Source of the DNA: JALRBM01 sp964615445
GTDB taxonomy: Bacteria > Patescibacteriota > Saccharimonadia > Saccharimonadales > Saccharimonadaceae
Length of the DNA stretch: 64,000 bases
Direction: 5' to 3'
Assembly (NCBI GenBank): GCA_964615445.1
Contig: CAZTOK010000002.1
Coordinates: 1-64,000, forward strand
Each line of letters opens with the position of its first letter. Position 1 is the first letter of the stretch. The position numbers were made by a program, and so were the translations under genes. The notes beneath the pieces were generated by a model that was not told where the DNA came from, did no database searches, and saw only the letters and a list, made by a program, of their open reading frames with translations. This document shows, piece after piece, positions 54,322 to 63,018 of the stretch.

Positions 54322-55416
54322 ATGATTGAAGAAACAAAAAAGCCTCGTTTTTGGACGCGTCTTCATGACTGGATCATCAAACACCACACAGCAACCTACA
54401 TTATTGCCGGTGTAGGCTTAGTTTTGATCGCTAGCCTTGTCGCGTTCGCATTACTCTATCAAAAACCAGTCGAAATTCAGCCAGTCCATAGTGTAGCTAA
54501 GCCAAAACCCAAACCACCAGCACCGAAATATTATTCGCCACTTACCGGTCTTGAAGTGCCAGACGAAACCGCTACCAAAGCACCAGTCACTGCTATTATG
54601 ATTGAAAATAGCCCCGACGCTCGACCGCAGTCGGGCCTTAGACAGGCAGGAGTTGTATATGAAGCTATCGCTGAAGGCGGTATTACACGCTTTTTAACCC
54701 TACATCAGCAAGATAAGCCACAATTAATTGGACCTGTTCGTAGCCTTCGCATGTATTACGTTGATTGGCTCGCACCATATAACGCAAGTGTGGCGCATGT
54801 CGGCGGAAGCGCTGCGGCACTCGCGGAGATCCGAAACGGCAGCTACCGTGACATTGACCAATTCTTCAATGGTGCCTACTACTGGCGCGCAACTGACCGC
54901 TACGCTCCACATAACGTTTATACTAGCTTTGCAAAGCTCGATGCCTTGAATGCAGCTAAGGGCTACACTCAGTCGAACTTTACCGGCTTTAGCCGCACCG
55001 ATGGTAAGCCGAGCACCACACCGAACGCTACCCACCTTGCCATTAATTTTAGTGGCCCGCTTTACAACACTACTTATGAATACGACCAAACTCACAATTG
55101 GTACAATCGTTTTGTTGCTGGCCAACCAAGCGTTGACCGTGAAGATGGGCAAATTGCACCAAACGTGGTGATTGCCTTAAAAATTAACATGAGTCTAGTG
55201 TTCCAAGATGGCTACCGCGAAGATATTCAAACCACCGGAAGTGGTGACGCTGTTATTTTCCAAAATGGCACTGCTCAGAATGTTATTTGGCACAAACAAT
55301 ACCGCACTACTCAGCTCAGTTTTACTGATGCAAATGGCAAAGATGTGCCACTTAACCGGGGGCAAACCTGGATTGCGGCTATTCCAAACAGCGGTGGAGA
55401 TGTATCGTGGCAATAG
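54322..55416 (+). CDS. DUF3048 (YerB-like) membrane-anchored protein, 364 aa
   Basis: A cytoplasmic tail, one membrane helix (YIIAGVGLVLIASLVAFALLY, about 28-50) and a Pro/Lys linker precede the DUF3048 pair of domains: SPLTGLEVPD, APVTAIMIENSPDARPQSGL, ITRFLTLHQ and GPVRSLRMYYVDW. YerB of Bacillus is a lipoprotein of unknown role; the fold has been linked to envelope or spore contexts. TATAAT ends ten bases before the ATG (leaderless). The C-terminus overlaps the histidine kinase start by ten bases, so it is coupled to a two-component system and may act as its sensor partner. Confidence 0.88.
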   Translation: MIEETKKPRFWTRLHDWIIKHHTATYIIAGVGLVLIASLVAFALLYQKPVEIQPVHSVAKPKPKPPAPKYYSPLTGLEVPDETATKAPVTAIMIENSPDARPQSGLRQAGVVYEAIAEGGITRFLTLHQQDKPQLIGPVRSLRMYYVDWLAPYNASVAHVGGSAAALAEIRNGSYRDIDQFFNGAYYWRATDRYAPHNVYTSFAKLDALNAAKGYTQSNFTGFSRTDGKPSTTPNATHLAINFSGPLYNTTYEYDQTHNWYNRFVAGQPSVDREDGQIAPNVVIALKINMSLVFQDGYREDIQTTGSGDAVIFQNGTAQNVIWHKQYRTTQLSFTDANGKDVPLNRGQTWIAAIPNSGGDVSWQ

Positions 55417-56954
55417 AAAAGACCAAACAGCCTGAACTTATTCGCGATTATTGGCCACGCTATAAAAAACGAGCAGTTTTTCTTACCATTCTCATGGAAC
55501 TCGTTGCGACGCTCGCCATTGGCTGCGCGCTTATTGCTACCGGTGTCGCCATTCCAATTGCACCGTTTTGGATTACACTGTTCGCCGTATTTGCTACTAC
55601 TATTGGTGTTAACATCATCCTTATTAACCAACTGACAACACCCTTAAAAGACGTATTAAGCGCACTCACTCAAGCCGCCGGCGAACCGACTACTTCCACT
55701 CCACCAAATCCCAACGCGCATCACTTTGAGCGTGACGGCTTTAAGCCAGTGTTACAGCTTATTTACGAACTCGCCGCCACTAAGCAAGACGACACTTCAG
55801 ATAAAGCAAAACCTGCTGCAGCCGAAGCTGCTCATTTTGTCGATGCGCTTAACACCACCGCGGTCGGTTTTATTATCACCAATGCCAAGCAAGAGGTATC
55901 GTATGCCAATGCGAAAGCTCCAATTCATACTACTCCAGATGGAAAAATCGTTATGGATCTTATTTTTGATGACGACATTACGCTGGAGGCTTGGCTAAAA
56001 GACTGCGAAGAGCACGCTGTCCATGCCGAACGGTCGTGGCAACGTGTCGCTAATAAACTTAACGGCGAAGAAGATCGTAAAATTTATGATCTCAGCGTAT
56101 CGTACCAAAAAGGGAGTGATGCCGAGGTGGTCATCGTGTTGTTTGAACGGACCAGCGATTATCAACCTGAAGACGAAGACCTCGACTTTTTGGCCTTTGC
56201 TGCACATGAGCTTCGCGGGCCAATCACGGTTATTCGCGGCTACCTGGACGTCCTCAGCGATGAGCTTGATGGCACACTTGCTGAGGACCAAATAGAACTC
56301 ATGAAACGACTCGTCGTTTCTGCAAATCGCTTAAGTAGCTATGTCAATAATATCCTTAACGCATCGCGTTACGACCGTCGCCATCTTAAGGTGCACCTGC
56401 GTGAGGACTCCATTGCCGATATTTACGAGACCATCGAAGACGATATGCATCTTCGTGCCACGTCGCAGAATAGGCTTCTTTCAGTATCATTTCCTGCAGA
56501 TTTACCAACCATTGCCGCAGATAGGGCAAGCATTAGTGAGGTACTTTCCAATCTCATCGACAACGCTATTAAATATAGCAACGAAGGCGGCGCGGTAAAC
56601 GTGACGGCTCAGGTGGATGGCGATTTTGTAAAAGTATTAGTTGAAGACCGTGGCATAGGTATGCCAGGGAGTGTTATTAGTAACTTATTCCATAAATTTT
56701 ATCGTTCACACCGTTCACGTGAAACCGTAGCCGGCACTGGCATTGGCCTTTATATCTGTAAAGCTATCGTGGAGTCACATGGTGGTAAAATAGGAGTGAG
56801 AAGCACCGAAGGCGAAGGGTCAACGTTTGAATTTAGCCTACCAATTTATAGCACCGTAGCCGATAAGCTAATTGCCGATCGTGGCAGCAACGAGACTCTT
56901 ATAGAACACCAAGGTGACGGCTGGATTAAAAATCACGCGATGTACAGAGGATAA
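55407..56954 (+). CDS. Sensor histidine kinase, 515 aa, GTG start
   Basis: Two N-terminal membrane helices (about 20-75) are followed by a PAS-like region (about 145-250) with FIITNAKQEVSYANAKA. The dimerisation domain has the phospho-His in FAAHELRGPITVIRGYLD. The ATPase domain shows N box LIDNAIKYS, G1 VEDRGIGMP and G2 GTGIGLYICK. GTG at 55407 follows GGTGGAG. It is coupled with the DUF3048 gene before it and the receiver-only gene after it. The signal is unknown. Confidence 0.92.
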   Translation: MAIEKTKQPELIRDYWPRYKKRAVFLTILMELVATLAIGCALIATGVAIPIAPFWITLFAVFATTIGVNIILINQLTTPLKDVLSALTQAAGEPTTSTPPNPNAHHFERDGFKPVLQLIYELAATKQDDTSDKAKPAAAEAAHFVDALNTTAVGFIITNAKQEVSYANAKAPIHTTPDGKIVMDLIFDDDITLEAWLKDCEEHAVHAERSWQRVANKLNGEEDRKIYDLSVSYQKGSDAEVVIVLFERTSDYQPEDEDLDFLAFAAHELRGPITVIRGYLDVLSDELDGTLAEDQIELMKRLVVSANRLSSYVNNILNASRYDRRHLKVHLREDSIADIYETIEDDMHLRATSQNRLLSVSFPADLPTIAADRASISEVLSNLIDNAIKYSNEGGAVNVTAQVDGDFVKVLVEDRGIGMPGSVISNLFHKFYRSHRSRETVAGTGIGLYICKAIVESHGGKIGVRSTEGEGSTFEFSLPIYSTVADKLIADRGSNETLIEHQGDGWIKNHAMYRG

Positions 56955-56957
56955 ACC

Positions 56958-57347
56958 ATGGCAATTAAAACAATTTTATGTATTGAAGATGACCGCTTTA
57001 TTGGCGAAATGTATGTACGTAGTCTGAAGAAGGCTGGATACGACGTTGACTGGATGGTCGATGGTAACGACGGCCTAGTTGCTGCACGCAATAAGCAATA
57101 TGACCTTATTTTGCTCGATATTATGCTGCCTGAGCGCCGAGGAAGTGAAATTTTAGCAGCCCTTCGCGGCGGTAATAACGACCTTATTCCAAAAAGTCGC
57201 GTGATTGTCATGACCAATTTCGACCAAGACGAAGAATCGCGGGTTGCCATGCAGCACCATGCTGACGCCTACCTTATAAAAGCCGATATCACCCCGAAAA
57301 AACTACTCGCAATCATTGATAAGCTTAGCCAGCAGTCGGCGGCGTAA
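56958..57347 (+). CDS. Response regulator, receiver domain only, 129 aa
   Basis: A CheY-like receiver: acidic pair in CIEDDRF, phosphoacceptor Asp in LILLDIMLPERRG, Thr in VIVMTNF and Lys in AYLIKADI. No DNA-binding domain follows, so it probably acts by protein contact. It lies three bases after the kinase stop, and AGAGGA precedes the ATG. Its 3' end overlaps the convergent TrmB-type gene by 23 bases. Confidence 0.92.
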   Translation: MAIKTILCIEDDRFIGEMYVRSLKKAGYDVDWMVDGNDGLVAARNKQYDLILLDIMLPERRGSEILAALRGGNNDLIPKSRVIVMTNFDQDEESRVAMQHHADAYLIKADITPKKLLAIIDKLSQQSAA

Positions 57348-58164
57348 ATCCCTTTAGATCATCGACGGGTAGCGCTTGATTCCACAACATTTCAAAGAGC
57401 TGACGTTGCATATCAGCAATTTCAGTATTATAAATTTCCATACCAAAAATCTCGCCACCACGCCAGTTATAATATGATGTCACGTCGTTATAAATGACCA
57501 CCGAGTGAGTAATAGGAAAGAGCCCGTCAGGCATATAGCGGGACGTCCAGTTTTTTAGACGCTCGTTACTATGCTTGCCATACCACTCTTGCTGCGTCGT
57601 TATGAAGTGATCATTAATAATACCGCGAAATTTCATGTCTCTTTTATTGCATGCTCTAGCCCAGCGCTCAAAAAACGTAACGTTGGTACGTATTTGCATG
57701 TTTTCATATAAAACAGAAAGATTCTCCGTTGTCGATTTGGTTTGGTTCCAAAACATTTGCTTCAGACCTTCCGAGCCTCGATATGATTGAATGCGCGTCG
57801 CTGGATTTTTATGGTTACCGTTTTCCAAATCTTGCGTTAGCTTGACCAACTCACTCTGCAAGTCACGCACTTCCTGTTCTTTTTTGCTAATCAAAATCTG
57901 TAAATTAGATACCGGTGCAGCATGGAAAATATGTCGCTTATACTGTGTTTCTACCTCTATGAGATTAGTGGCCACGATTTCATCCATCAGCCGATAAATG
58001 CGCGTTCGTTCAACACCAGAATTGCGTGCCAGCTCCGAAATAGTCTGCGGTCCGTAAGCGTGCAGCGCAAGGTAAATATCAACTATCTCGGACGTCAGAC
58101 CAAGTTTAAAAAAGTACGCTCGAATCGCCTGGATATCATTAAACATTTCCTTTAGTTTTAACAT
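57325..58164 (-). CDS. TrmB-family transcriptional regulator, 279 aa
   Basis: The N-terminal winged helix (about 25-85, LGLTSEIVDIYLALHAYGPQ, ISELARNSGVERTRIYRLMD) is the TrmB DNA-binding domain, followed by a coiled-coil (ISKKEQEVRDLQSELVKL) and a ligand-like C-terminal domain (YRGSEGLKQMFWNQT). TrmB proteins usually sense sugars; similar CPR proteins are common and of unknown target. The ATG at 58164 is chosen after GGGGGCAATTTT. Upstream in-frame ATGs at about 58197-58200 sit near a TATGAT box, so a longer form is possible. Confidence 0.82.
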   Translation of the reverse strand: MLKLKEMFNDIQAIRAYFFKLGLTSEIVDIYLALHAYGPQTISELARNSGVERTRIYRLMDEIVATNLIEVETQYKRHIFHAAPVSNLQILISKKEQEVRDLQSELVKLTQDLENGNHKNPATRIQSYRGSEGLKQMFWNQTKSTTENLSVLYENMQIRTNVTFFERWARACNKRDMKFRGIINDHFITTQQEWYGKHSNERLKNWTSRYMPDGLFPITHSVVIYNDVTSYYNWRGGEIFGMEIYNTEIADMQRQLFEMLWNQALPVDDLKGFTPPTAG

Positions 58165-58341
58165 AAAATTGCCCCCGTTGCAAGGTGATATACACATCAT
58201 ATACCTTGCTAATTTTATGGAAAAACTGTGCACTCACCGCACAACAGATATAGCTTTTTTCTTTCTATCGCTATGCTGATGATCGTGATGGGGTCTTCCT
58301 ATCGCTCGACAGTATATGTCGAAGCACCTTAAGGAGAAGAA

Positions 58342-59286
58342 ATGACTGACTTTGGACCTTTTTGGAACTTTTTCATCGACCAGACCGGCGTGCGATCATG
58401 GTACACGCAGGGGTTGCCCGAGGAAATTGAACGAGACCTGCGGAACTATGTACCGAGTGATGATGTCATGCCGCTCAGCTCTCAGTACTTTACAGAGGTG
58501 ATGAAGGCTGCAATTGAGATGGCAAACGGTTCTGTCGCTCATCTTAATCTGCCTGATCATAACTCAAGGCACTTTTGCGAAGTGCGTGATAATGGTCTCG
58601 CGGCGTTCGATATGCGATTTGGCGAAGAGGCATCTACAGTGTACCTCATCGTCCGCCAGGCACTCGAAATTGCTCTTTACTGTCATGACTGTTACCACTG
58701 CGGTTCTACACTGCGGATTGACGCTGTGAGGCCAGGGGCAATCCATATGCCCGAGCTTGGCATGGATGTATCGGTTGAATGGGTGAGTGCACTTGAAGTG
58801 TGGCGCTTTGGTAAGCAGTGGGGTCTACCGACTCCAATGGTCTTCTTTATGGTGTGTGTCATTCTGGCGACGACGTTTGCAGGTGATGTCGCAAGGGGAC
58901 GCGGGCTTAGGAACATTCCCGAGGTTGTACCTACGCATTTCATTAGCTGCCTCACTCGCGCATCAGATGCACGCCTTCAGGTAGACTTTACAGAGATGAT
59001 CCAAAAGTCAATCAATGTAAATATTGGTGAGATTCCAGCCAATGGCCAAGTAACAACCTATGCGGATTTCATTGGCAGAGGAATTAACTTCATTACCCAG
59101 TATCTGATTGGTTGCTACCAAAGGCTCGATGCTGCAGCTGGCGGTCCGCTGACTGGAAGCTTAGGATGGATGCAGACAGCGATGAGCCATCTCGCGCAGC
59201 TTCAGCGGGTTGCAGCGGGACAGGACCTTGAAATGGAGTACCTTATCCGAAGCATGCTATATCAGCAGTACAGCATTTCTGAGTAA
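58342..59286 (+). CDS. HD-domain phosphohydrolase-like protein, 314 aa
   Basis: AAGGAG precedes the ATG. The sequence DHNSRHFCEV (His77) and ALYCHDCYHCGSTLR (His115, Asp116, His119) follow the H...HDxxHxG order of metal-dependent HD-domain or class I cyclic-nucleotide phosphodiesterase-like enzymes. A later ASDARLQVD may supply the last Asp. I infer a divergent HD hydrolase, possibly acting on a nucleotide; no regulatory domain is visible. It is a single-gene unit, and its predicted 5' end CACCTTAAG (58325-58333) is exactly complementary to CTTAAGGTG (59288-59296) one base after the stop. Confidence 0.55.
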   Translation: MTDFGPFWNFFIDQTGVRSWYTQGLPEEIERDLRNYVPSDDVMPLSSQYFTEVMKAAIEMANGSVAHLNLPDHNSRHFCEVRDNGLAAFDMRFGEEASTVYLIVRQALEIALYCHDCYHCGSTLRIDAVRPGAIHMPELGMDVSVEWVSALEVWRFGKQWGLPTPMVFFMVCVILATTFAGDVARGRGLRNIPEVVPTHFISCLTRASDARLQVDFTEMIQKSINVNIGEIPANGQVTTYADFIGRGINFITQYLIGCYQRLDAAAGGPLTGSLGWMQTAMSHLAQLQRVAAGQDLEMEYLIRSMLYQQYSISE

Positions 59287-59292
59287 ACTTAA

Positions 59293-59330
59293 GGTGAAAG
59301 CCGCTCTCGTACCAGGGCGGCTCTTCACTT
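59293..59330. terminator. Hairpin shared by convergent genes
   Basis: GTGAAAGCCGC pairs with GCGGCTCTTCAC with a single-base offset, followed by TTTTTAG on the plus strand. Confidence 0.65.
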
Positions 59331-59331
59331 T

Positions 59332-61614
59332 TTAGACGCTTCCGCCATCAATAAGTACCCAGGAGCCGCTACTATTCTGCGTTTTAAGTTGGCCGCCTTT
59401 TACCGGAGTTATGGTTACCGTATCAGTACTTGTTGCGTTACTTGGATCAGAAACTGTAAGACGAAAGGAAACGGTCGCTGATGGCATAACAAATGAAGGG
59501 AATTCCGCTGTAGCACTACTAAGCCGAACCGTTGGACCACTAAGTTGCGTCCATAAGTAGGTGAGTGAATCGCCATCTTCATCATAACTATCACTCGCAT
59601 CAAGGTAAACGGTTTCACCTTCTTCCATTACCTGGTTAAAGCCAGCTCGAGCGGTCGGTGTCCCGTTCGCTCCAAGCGGACGAAGCGTCATTGCCGCCGT
59701 TGCCCATGCGTTCGCAAAATCGGTTGGTGTAAATAAATGTACACCAACATCACCGCTACCGCCCATTTGCATCATAGCGCTATGCATCACAAAGGCATTA
59801 TCTTGCGTATGTGTAGTAAGAATAGGCGAGATTTCCGCTGGATCGGTAATGTCGCTACCCGCAGCTGGCGTGACAATTTGACTAAAGGTAAACATAAGCA
59901 CCTGAGCATTCGCATAGGTGGTATAAAGCCGTTCGGGCACCGGGCTTCCTGCAATGTCATTACCCAGACCATTTACCAAAATAGTACTAGGACGCTGAGT
60001 TGGTGGTGTTTGCGTACCAAGCGCCGCACCCATATCGTTGTAGCCGCAGCGGTAGTCCGACTCGTTTCCGGTGATATTCGCATTAGTGACCGTAGCAAGC
60101 AATTTGAACGATCCAGCACTCCGGCCATATATGTTGTAGCTTGTCGCGCGGCGAATTGGCGCCCAGGTGACCTGTACGTAATTACTCGAGTTGAGTGTAT
60201 TTGGCGCGCCACCCACTGTCGTGGTTTGCGCAGCGATCGTTTCACCGGCGGCGTCAATTGAGGTTACCGTATAGTCATACGATGCCGTACCTGCCGTTCC
60301 AATAACCGCATTTAGATATTGGTGTGGTGAATCAACTGGGTTCGTTACAATCACGCCTGGCTGCGGGACGGTCGCATGAAGTCCACGCACCGTGACGGTT
60401 TGTGCCGTCCAATAAAAATCAAACGGTGTATCTACCGTGGCGGTAATGGTCGTGCCTAAATCGGCATTTGTGAGACGTTTCATAAATACTGCACCAGCCG
60501 CATCGGTCGATGAACCACCTTGGACAGCCCGTGTTACCGCACTCCAACCAGTGTTTTGCACGACAGGCGGTGCAGCATTTGGTCGCGAACACATCGCAAA
60601 AAAGGCGACGTCACCAGCTTGTGCGTCAGTAGGCAGGGGAGCAGAGAAGGTGGTACCTAATCCAAACGCACTATTAAAGCGGACACCAACAGGAGTGGTC
60701 GTAATGGTAACATCGGCATAAGCAGACTTGCTAGCGAGATCAGTAACCGTCAGACGAAATACATCAATACTAGCAGCCGTCGGTGTAAATAGGGGACTCG
60801 CGACACTTGTGCTTGAAAGTTGTGCAGTGCTATTACGCCCTGAGATATGCGTCCAAGCATAGGTAAGTGTATCGCCCGGGTCAACATCATGACTTCCCGA
60901 GCCATCCAGCGTTACAGGCGCTCCTACCTCTGTAATTCTGTCTGGCCCTGCACTCGCCGTCGGTGGATGGTCGGGGGTTTCATCGGCTGGGCTAAGGAAA
61001 AGCATTTGCGCAACCGTCGTCGCAGCAGGCGACACCGCACCCGCTTTCGCACCTGAAGCACCAGGGCCGTTAAACACCTGATCGGCAAGCATAGAAAGAG
61101 CGCCCGGCGCAGCAGAATTTACCCGCCAGCGCTGTGTCATACCAACTGGAACAGTCGCCGTATCCGTACCGGCATTGTCTCGCGCTGCCAAAAACCACAG
61201 CAACCATGGACGAGTATAGATTGTATCTATACTTGAAGCTGTCGGGGTCGTAGTAGATGTTGCAACAGCAACGCTACTGACATCAATTGGAAGAATATTT
61301 TTTACACCCGCATAGGCAACGATACCACCGCTACCCATACGATAATCATGAAAAGTGAATGTATATGATGAAGGCTCTGTTCCAGTAGCAATGCGTGTAT
61401 AAATATAGCCGGTTGCGCCACCAGAGTCCGGTAACGAATCATCACTTCTTAAAAGGGTCCAATCACTCGAGGCAGTAACTGTAGAGGCCTTACCTTGGGC
61501 GTAGGTAACATGAGCAATCAAAAAATCGCCCACCTGCACACCGCTCGGCATAGGAATAACTAACGAAAAGCCAAGGTCGAGCGAACCCGTACTACTAGAA
61601 CGATACGAAATCAT
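59332..61614 (-). CDS. Large PKD-like repeat protein, 760 aa
   Basis: The protein has at least two PKD/REJ-like domains, each with ASAGPDRITEVGAPVTLDGS or ARAGFNQVMEEGETVYLDAS followed by DGDSLTYLWTQLSG and a final LTVSDPSNATSTDTVTI strand. Between them lie beta-rich parts typical of virion or surface proteins. No signal peptide or transmembrane segment is seen, which is odd for a surface protein. The C-terminus ends SGSWVLIDGGSV, like some tail fibres. It is the last of three overlapping genes (ATGA with the previous one). Family and host are not certain; tail-fibre-like is an inference. Confidence 0.72.
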   Translation of the reverse strand: MISYRSSSTGSLDLGFSLVIPMPSGVQVGDFLIAHVTYAQGKASTVTASSDWTLLRSDDSLPDSGGATGYIYTRIATGTEPSSYTFTFHDYRMGSGGIVAYAGVKNILPIDVSSVAVATSTTTPTASSIDTIYTRPWLLWFLAARDNAGTDTATVPVGMTQRWRVNSAAPGALSMLADQVFNGPGASGAKAGAVSPAATTVAQMLFLSPADETPDHPPTASAGPDRITEVGAPVTLDGSGSHDVDPGDTLTYAWTHISGRNSTAQLSSTSVASPLFTPTAASIDVFRLTVTDLASKSAYADVTITTTPVGVRFNSAFGLGTTFSAPLPTDAQAGDVAFFAMCSRPNAAPPVVQNTGWSAVTRAVQGGSSTDAAGAVFMKRLTNADLGTTITATVDTPFDFYWTAQTVTVRGLHATVPQPGVIVTNPVDSPHQYLNAVIGTAGTASYDYTVTSIDAAGETIAAQTTTVGGAPNTLNSSNYVQVTWAPIRRATSYNIYGRSAGSFKLLATVTNANITGNESDYRCGYNDMGAALGTQTPPTQRPSTILVNGLGNDIAGSPVPERLYTTYANAQVLMFTFSQIVTPAAGSDITDPAEISPILTTHTQDNAFVMHSAMMQMGGSGDVGVHLFTPTDFANAWATAAMTLRPLGANGTPTARAGFNQVMEEGETVYLDASDSYDEDGDSLTYLWTQLSGPTVRLSSATAEFPSFVMPSATVSFRLTVSDPSNATSTDTVTITPVKGGQLKTQNSSGSWVLIDGGSV

Positions 61615-62465
61615 ACCGACACTCCTGTATCATCATATACGTTTGTCGCCGTGAAGGTTCCATATGGAGGCACCACACGTACTTCGCCCGCTACTGGCCC
61701 AAATGCATAATGTCGCCCAAAACGATTACCACTTATCAACACGTTTGAAAACCTAGGGTCGAGCGCACGACCATTAATGGTATACCCGCCGCCATCCATA
61801 TAGTTATCGACTATCTGAACACCATCGATATTTCCGCCGCTGGTTGCAAGCTGTAAGCTCGAATTGTATTGAATGCCCGTGTAGGGGTCGTATGACAATA
61901 ATTTATTGCGAATAAGGCCTAGATTATTATTACCAAGCGTCTGCGAGTTATCGCTGTGGGTTCCGTAGTGCTGATAAACATTATGAATATAGCAATCTTG
62001 GTACATACCGTCTTCGCCAAATCCTACATTGTCGTTGCCGCCACCCCAAATGTGACACCGAATTGCTTTTACAGAGCCAGTAATTGCATCTGAGTTATCA
62101 AGGTATTTACCACCATAAATATCGCAATCATAAAAATATGTTAATTGATTGGCATTAATACCAAACAGGTCGTTTCGCGCTTCAAAATAGCAGCGTTCAA
62201 ACACAATACCCGTGGCATCAATTTGGCAGTACCCAATAAAATGGCGATCTGAGTAGGTCACATTTGGAGTGTTAAACACAGGCGCGAATTCAGGCAGTCC
62301 AAGCACGCTTTTATCTGGCACACCAGTGTTATGCGCACCTCTATATCGGCCATGGAAGGTGATCGTTTCCCCACGTGGATCAGAAGGGTCAGGGGGAGTT
62401 GGCATAGTGCTTCCCACTGCATGCCAAGTACCATTCGTATCTTGTACACGCCGCGTCATGGCCAA
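61611..62465 (-). CDS. Right-handed beta-helix protein, 284 aa
   Basis: Repeating short strand-turn units (GIVFERCYFEARNDLFGI, YFYDCDIYGGKYLDNSDAI, AIRCHIWGGGNDNVGFGEDG, VQIVDNYMDGGGYTING) indicate a parallel beta-helix as in pectate lyases and phage tailspikes. It has no signal peptide. The N-terminus MTRRVQDTNGTWHAVGS is unlike secreted lyases. Catalytic residues cannot be assigned. It overlaps the genes on both sides by four to ten bases, so the three products should be made together. Confidence 0.7.
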   Translation of the reverse strand: MAMTRRVQDTNGTWHAVGSTMPTPPDPSDPRGETITFHGRYRGAHNTGVPDKSVLGLPEFAPVFNTPNVTYSDRHFIGYCQIDATGIVFERCYFEARNDLFGINANQLTYFYDCDIYGGKYLDNSDAITGSVKAIRCHIWGGGNDNVGFGEDGMYQDCYIHNVYQHYGTHSDNSQTLGNNNLGLIRNKLLSYDPYTGIQYNSSLQLATSGGNIDGVQIVDNYMDGGGYTINGRALDPRFSNVLISGNRFGRHYAFGPVAGEVRVVPPYGTFTATNVYDDTGVSV

Positions 62466-62791
62466 ATTCCGCTTGTATCTTCCCAGGTGTCTGGTCGCTG
62501 CGCGTCCGTTGGCGCTACAGGACCTTTATAGGTAACATAGCCAGCAGGAACACCTGTAGGCCGAGCAGGATAAGAACTGCTGGTTGTGTTATAAAGCACG
62601 ACAACAGGTACAGCCAACCATTTAAGACCACTACCAGAACTACTGTCTTTTACAAGCGCTTGACCATTTGAGCCTCCGCTCACAGCCGACGCCTTAAGTG
62701 TTCCATCAGTGTTATGCGAGACACTCAAATAGTCATTCAGCACGGCACCCCAAGTACCGTTATCACCACCGGGGGTAGGAAGACGCGACAT
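62456..62791 (-). CDS. Small tail-fibre-like N-terminal protein, 111 aa
   Basis: The start MSRLPTPGGDNGTWGAVLND and SVSHNTDGTLKASAV resemble phage tail/virion attachment modules that precede fibre domains, also found in actinobacterial and CPR surface genes. The rest is Ser/Gly/Pro-rich. AAGGAAG precedes the ATG by seven bases, and a TATAAT on the minus strand (62862-62857) lies about 65 bases upstream. It is the first gene of the three-gene module. No signal peptide. Confidence 0.6.
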   Translation of the reverse strand: MSRLPTPGGDNGTWGAVLNDYLSVSHNTDGTLKASAVSGGSNGQALVKDSSSGSGLKWLAVPVVVLYNTTSSSYPARPTGVPAGYVTYKGPVAPTDAQRPDTWEDTSGIWP

Positions 62792-62910
62792 TATACTACT
62801 TCCTTAGCATAGATGGTATGTGTTTGTTTCATACTCGGTCCCTCATTAATTACCTTATTATAACCATAAGCGCCCCAAGCAATCAAGTAAAATAGTCTCT
62901 TACGCATCTA

Positions 62911-62939
62911 TTGCGTATATTTAATTTTTATGGTATGGT
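62911..62939 (+). promoter_or_regulatory. Promoter TTGCGT-17-TATGGT
   Basis: The hexamers are spaced by 17 bases. The predicted start is near 62946, giving a leader of about 73 bases that contains a hairpin and the complement of the 3' region. Confidence 0.6.
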
Positions 62940-62958
62940 CATATAGACTCTCGTTTTT

Positions 62959-62996
62959 AGCGTCAGTCGTAACTTGATAGTGAAATGACTGACGCT
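62959..62996 (+). promoter_or_regulatory. Leader hairpin with a loop complementary to the 3' region
   Basis: AGCGTCAGTC and GACTGACGCT form a 10-bp perfect stem in the leader of the 63019 gene. The loop (TGATAGTGAAAT) and adjoining GAC are exactly complementary to 63944-63958. It can therefore form either a local stem or a loop-3'UTR contact. Confidence 0.75.
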
Positions 62997-63018
62997 TACC
63001 CCTACAGAGGAGGTTACA

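Noticed and set aside
59332..62791. Prophage
   Set aside because: Only fibre-like proteins are present. No integrase, terminase, capsid, portal or attachment site is seen.
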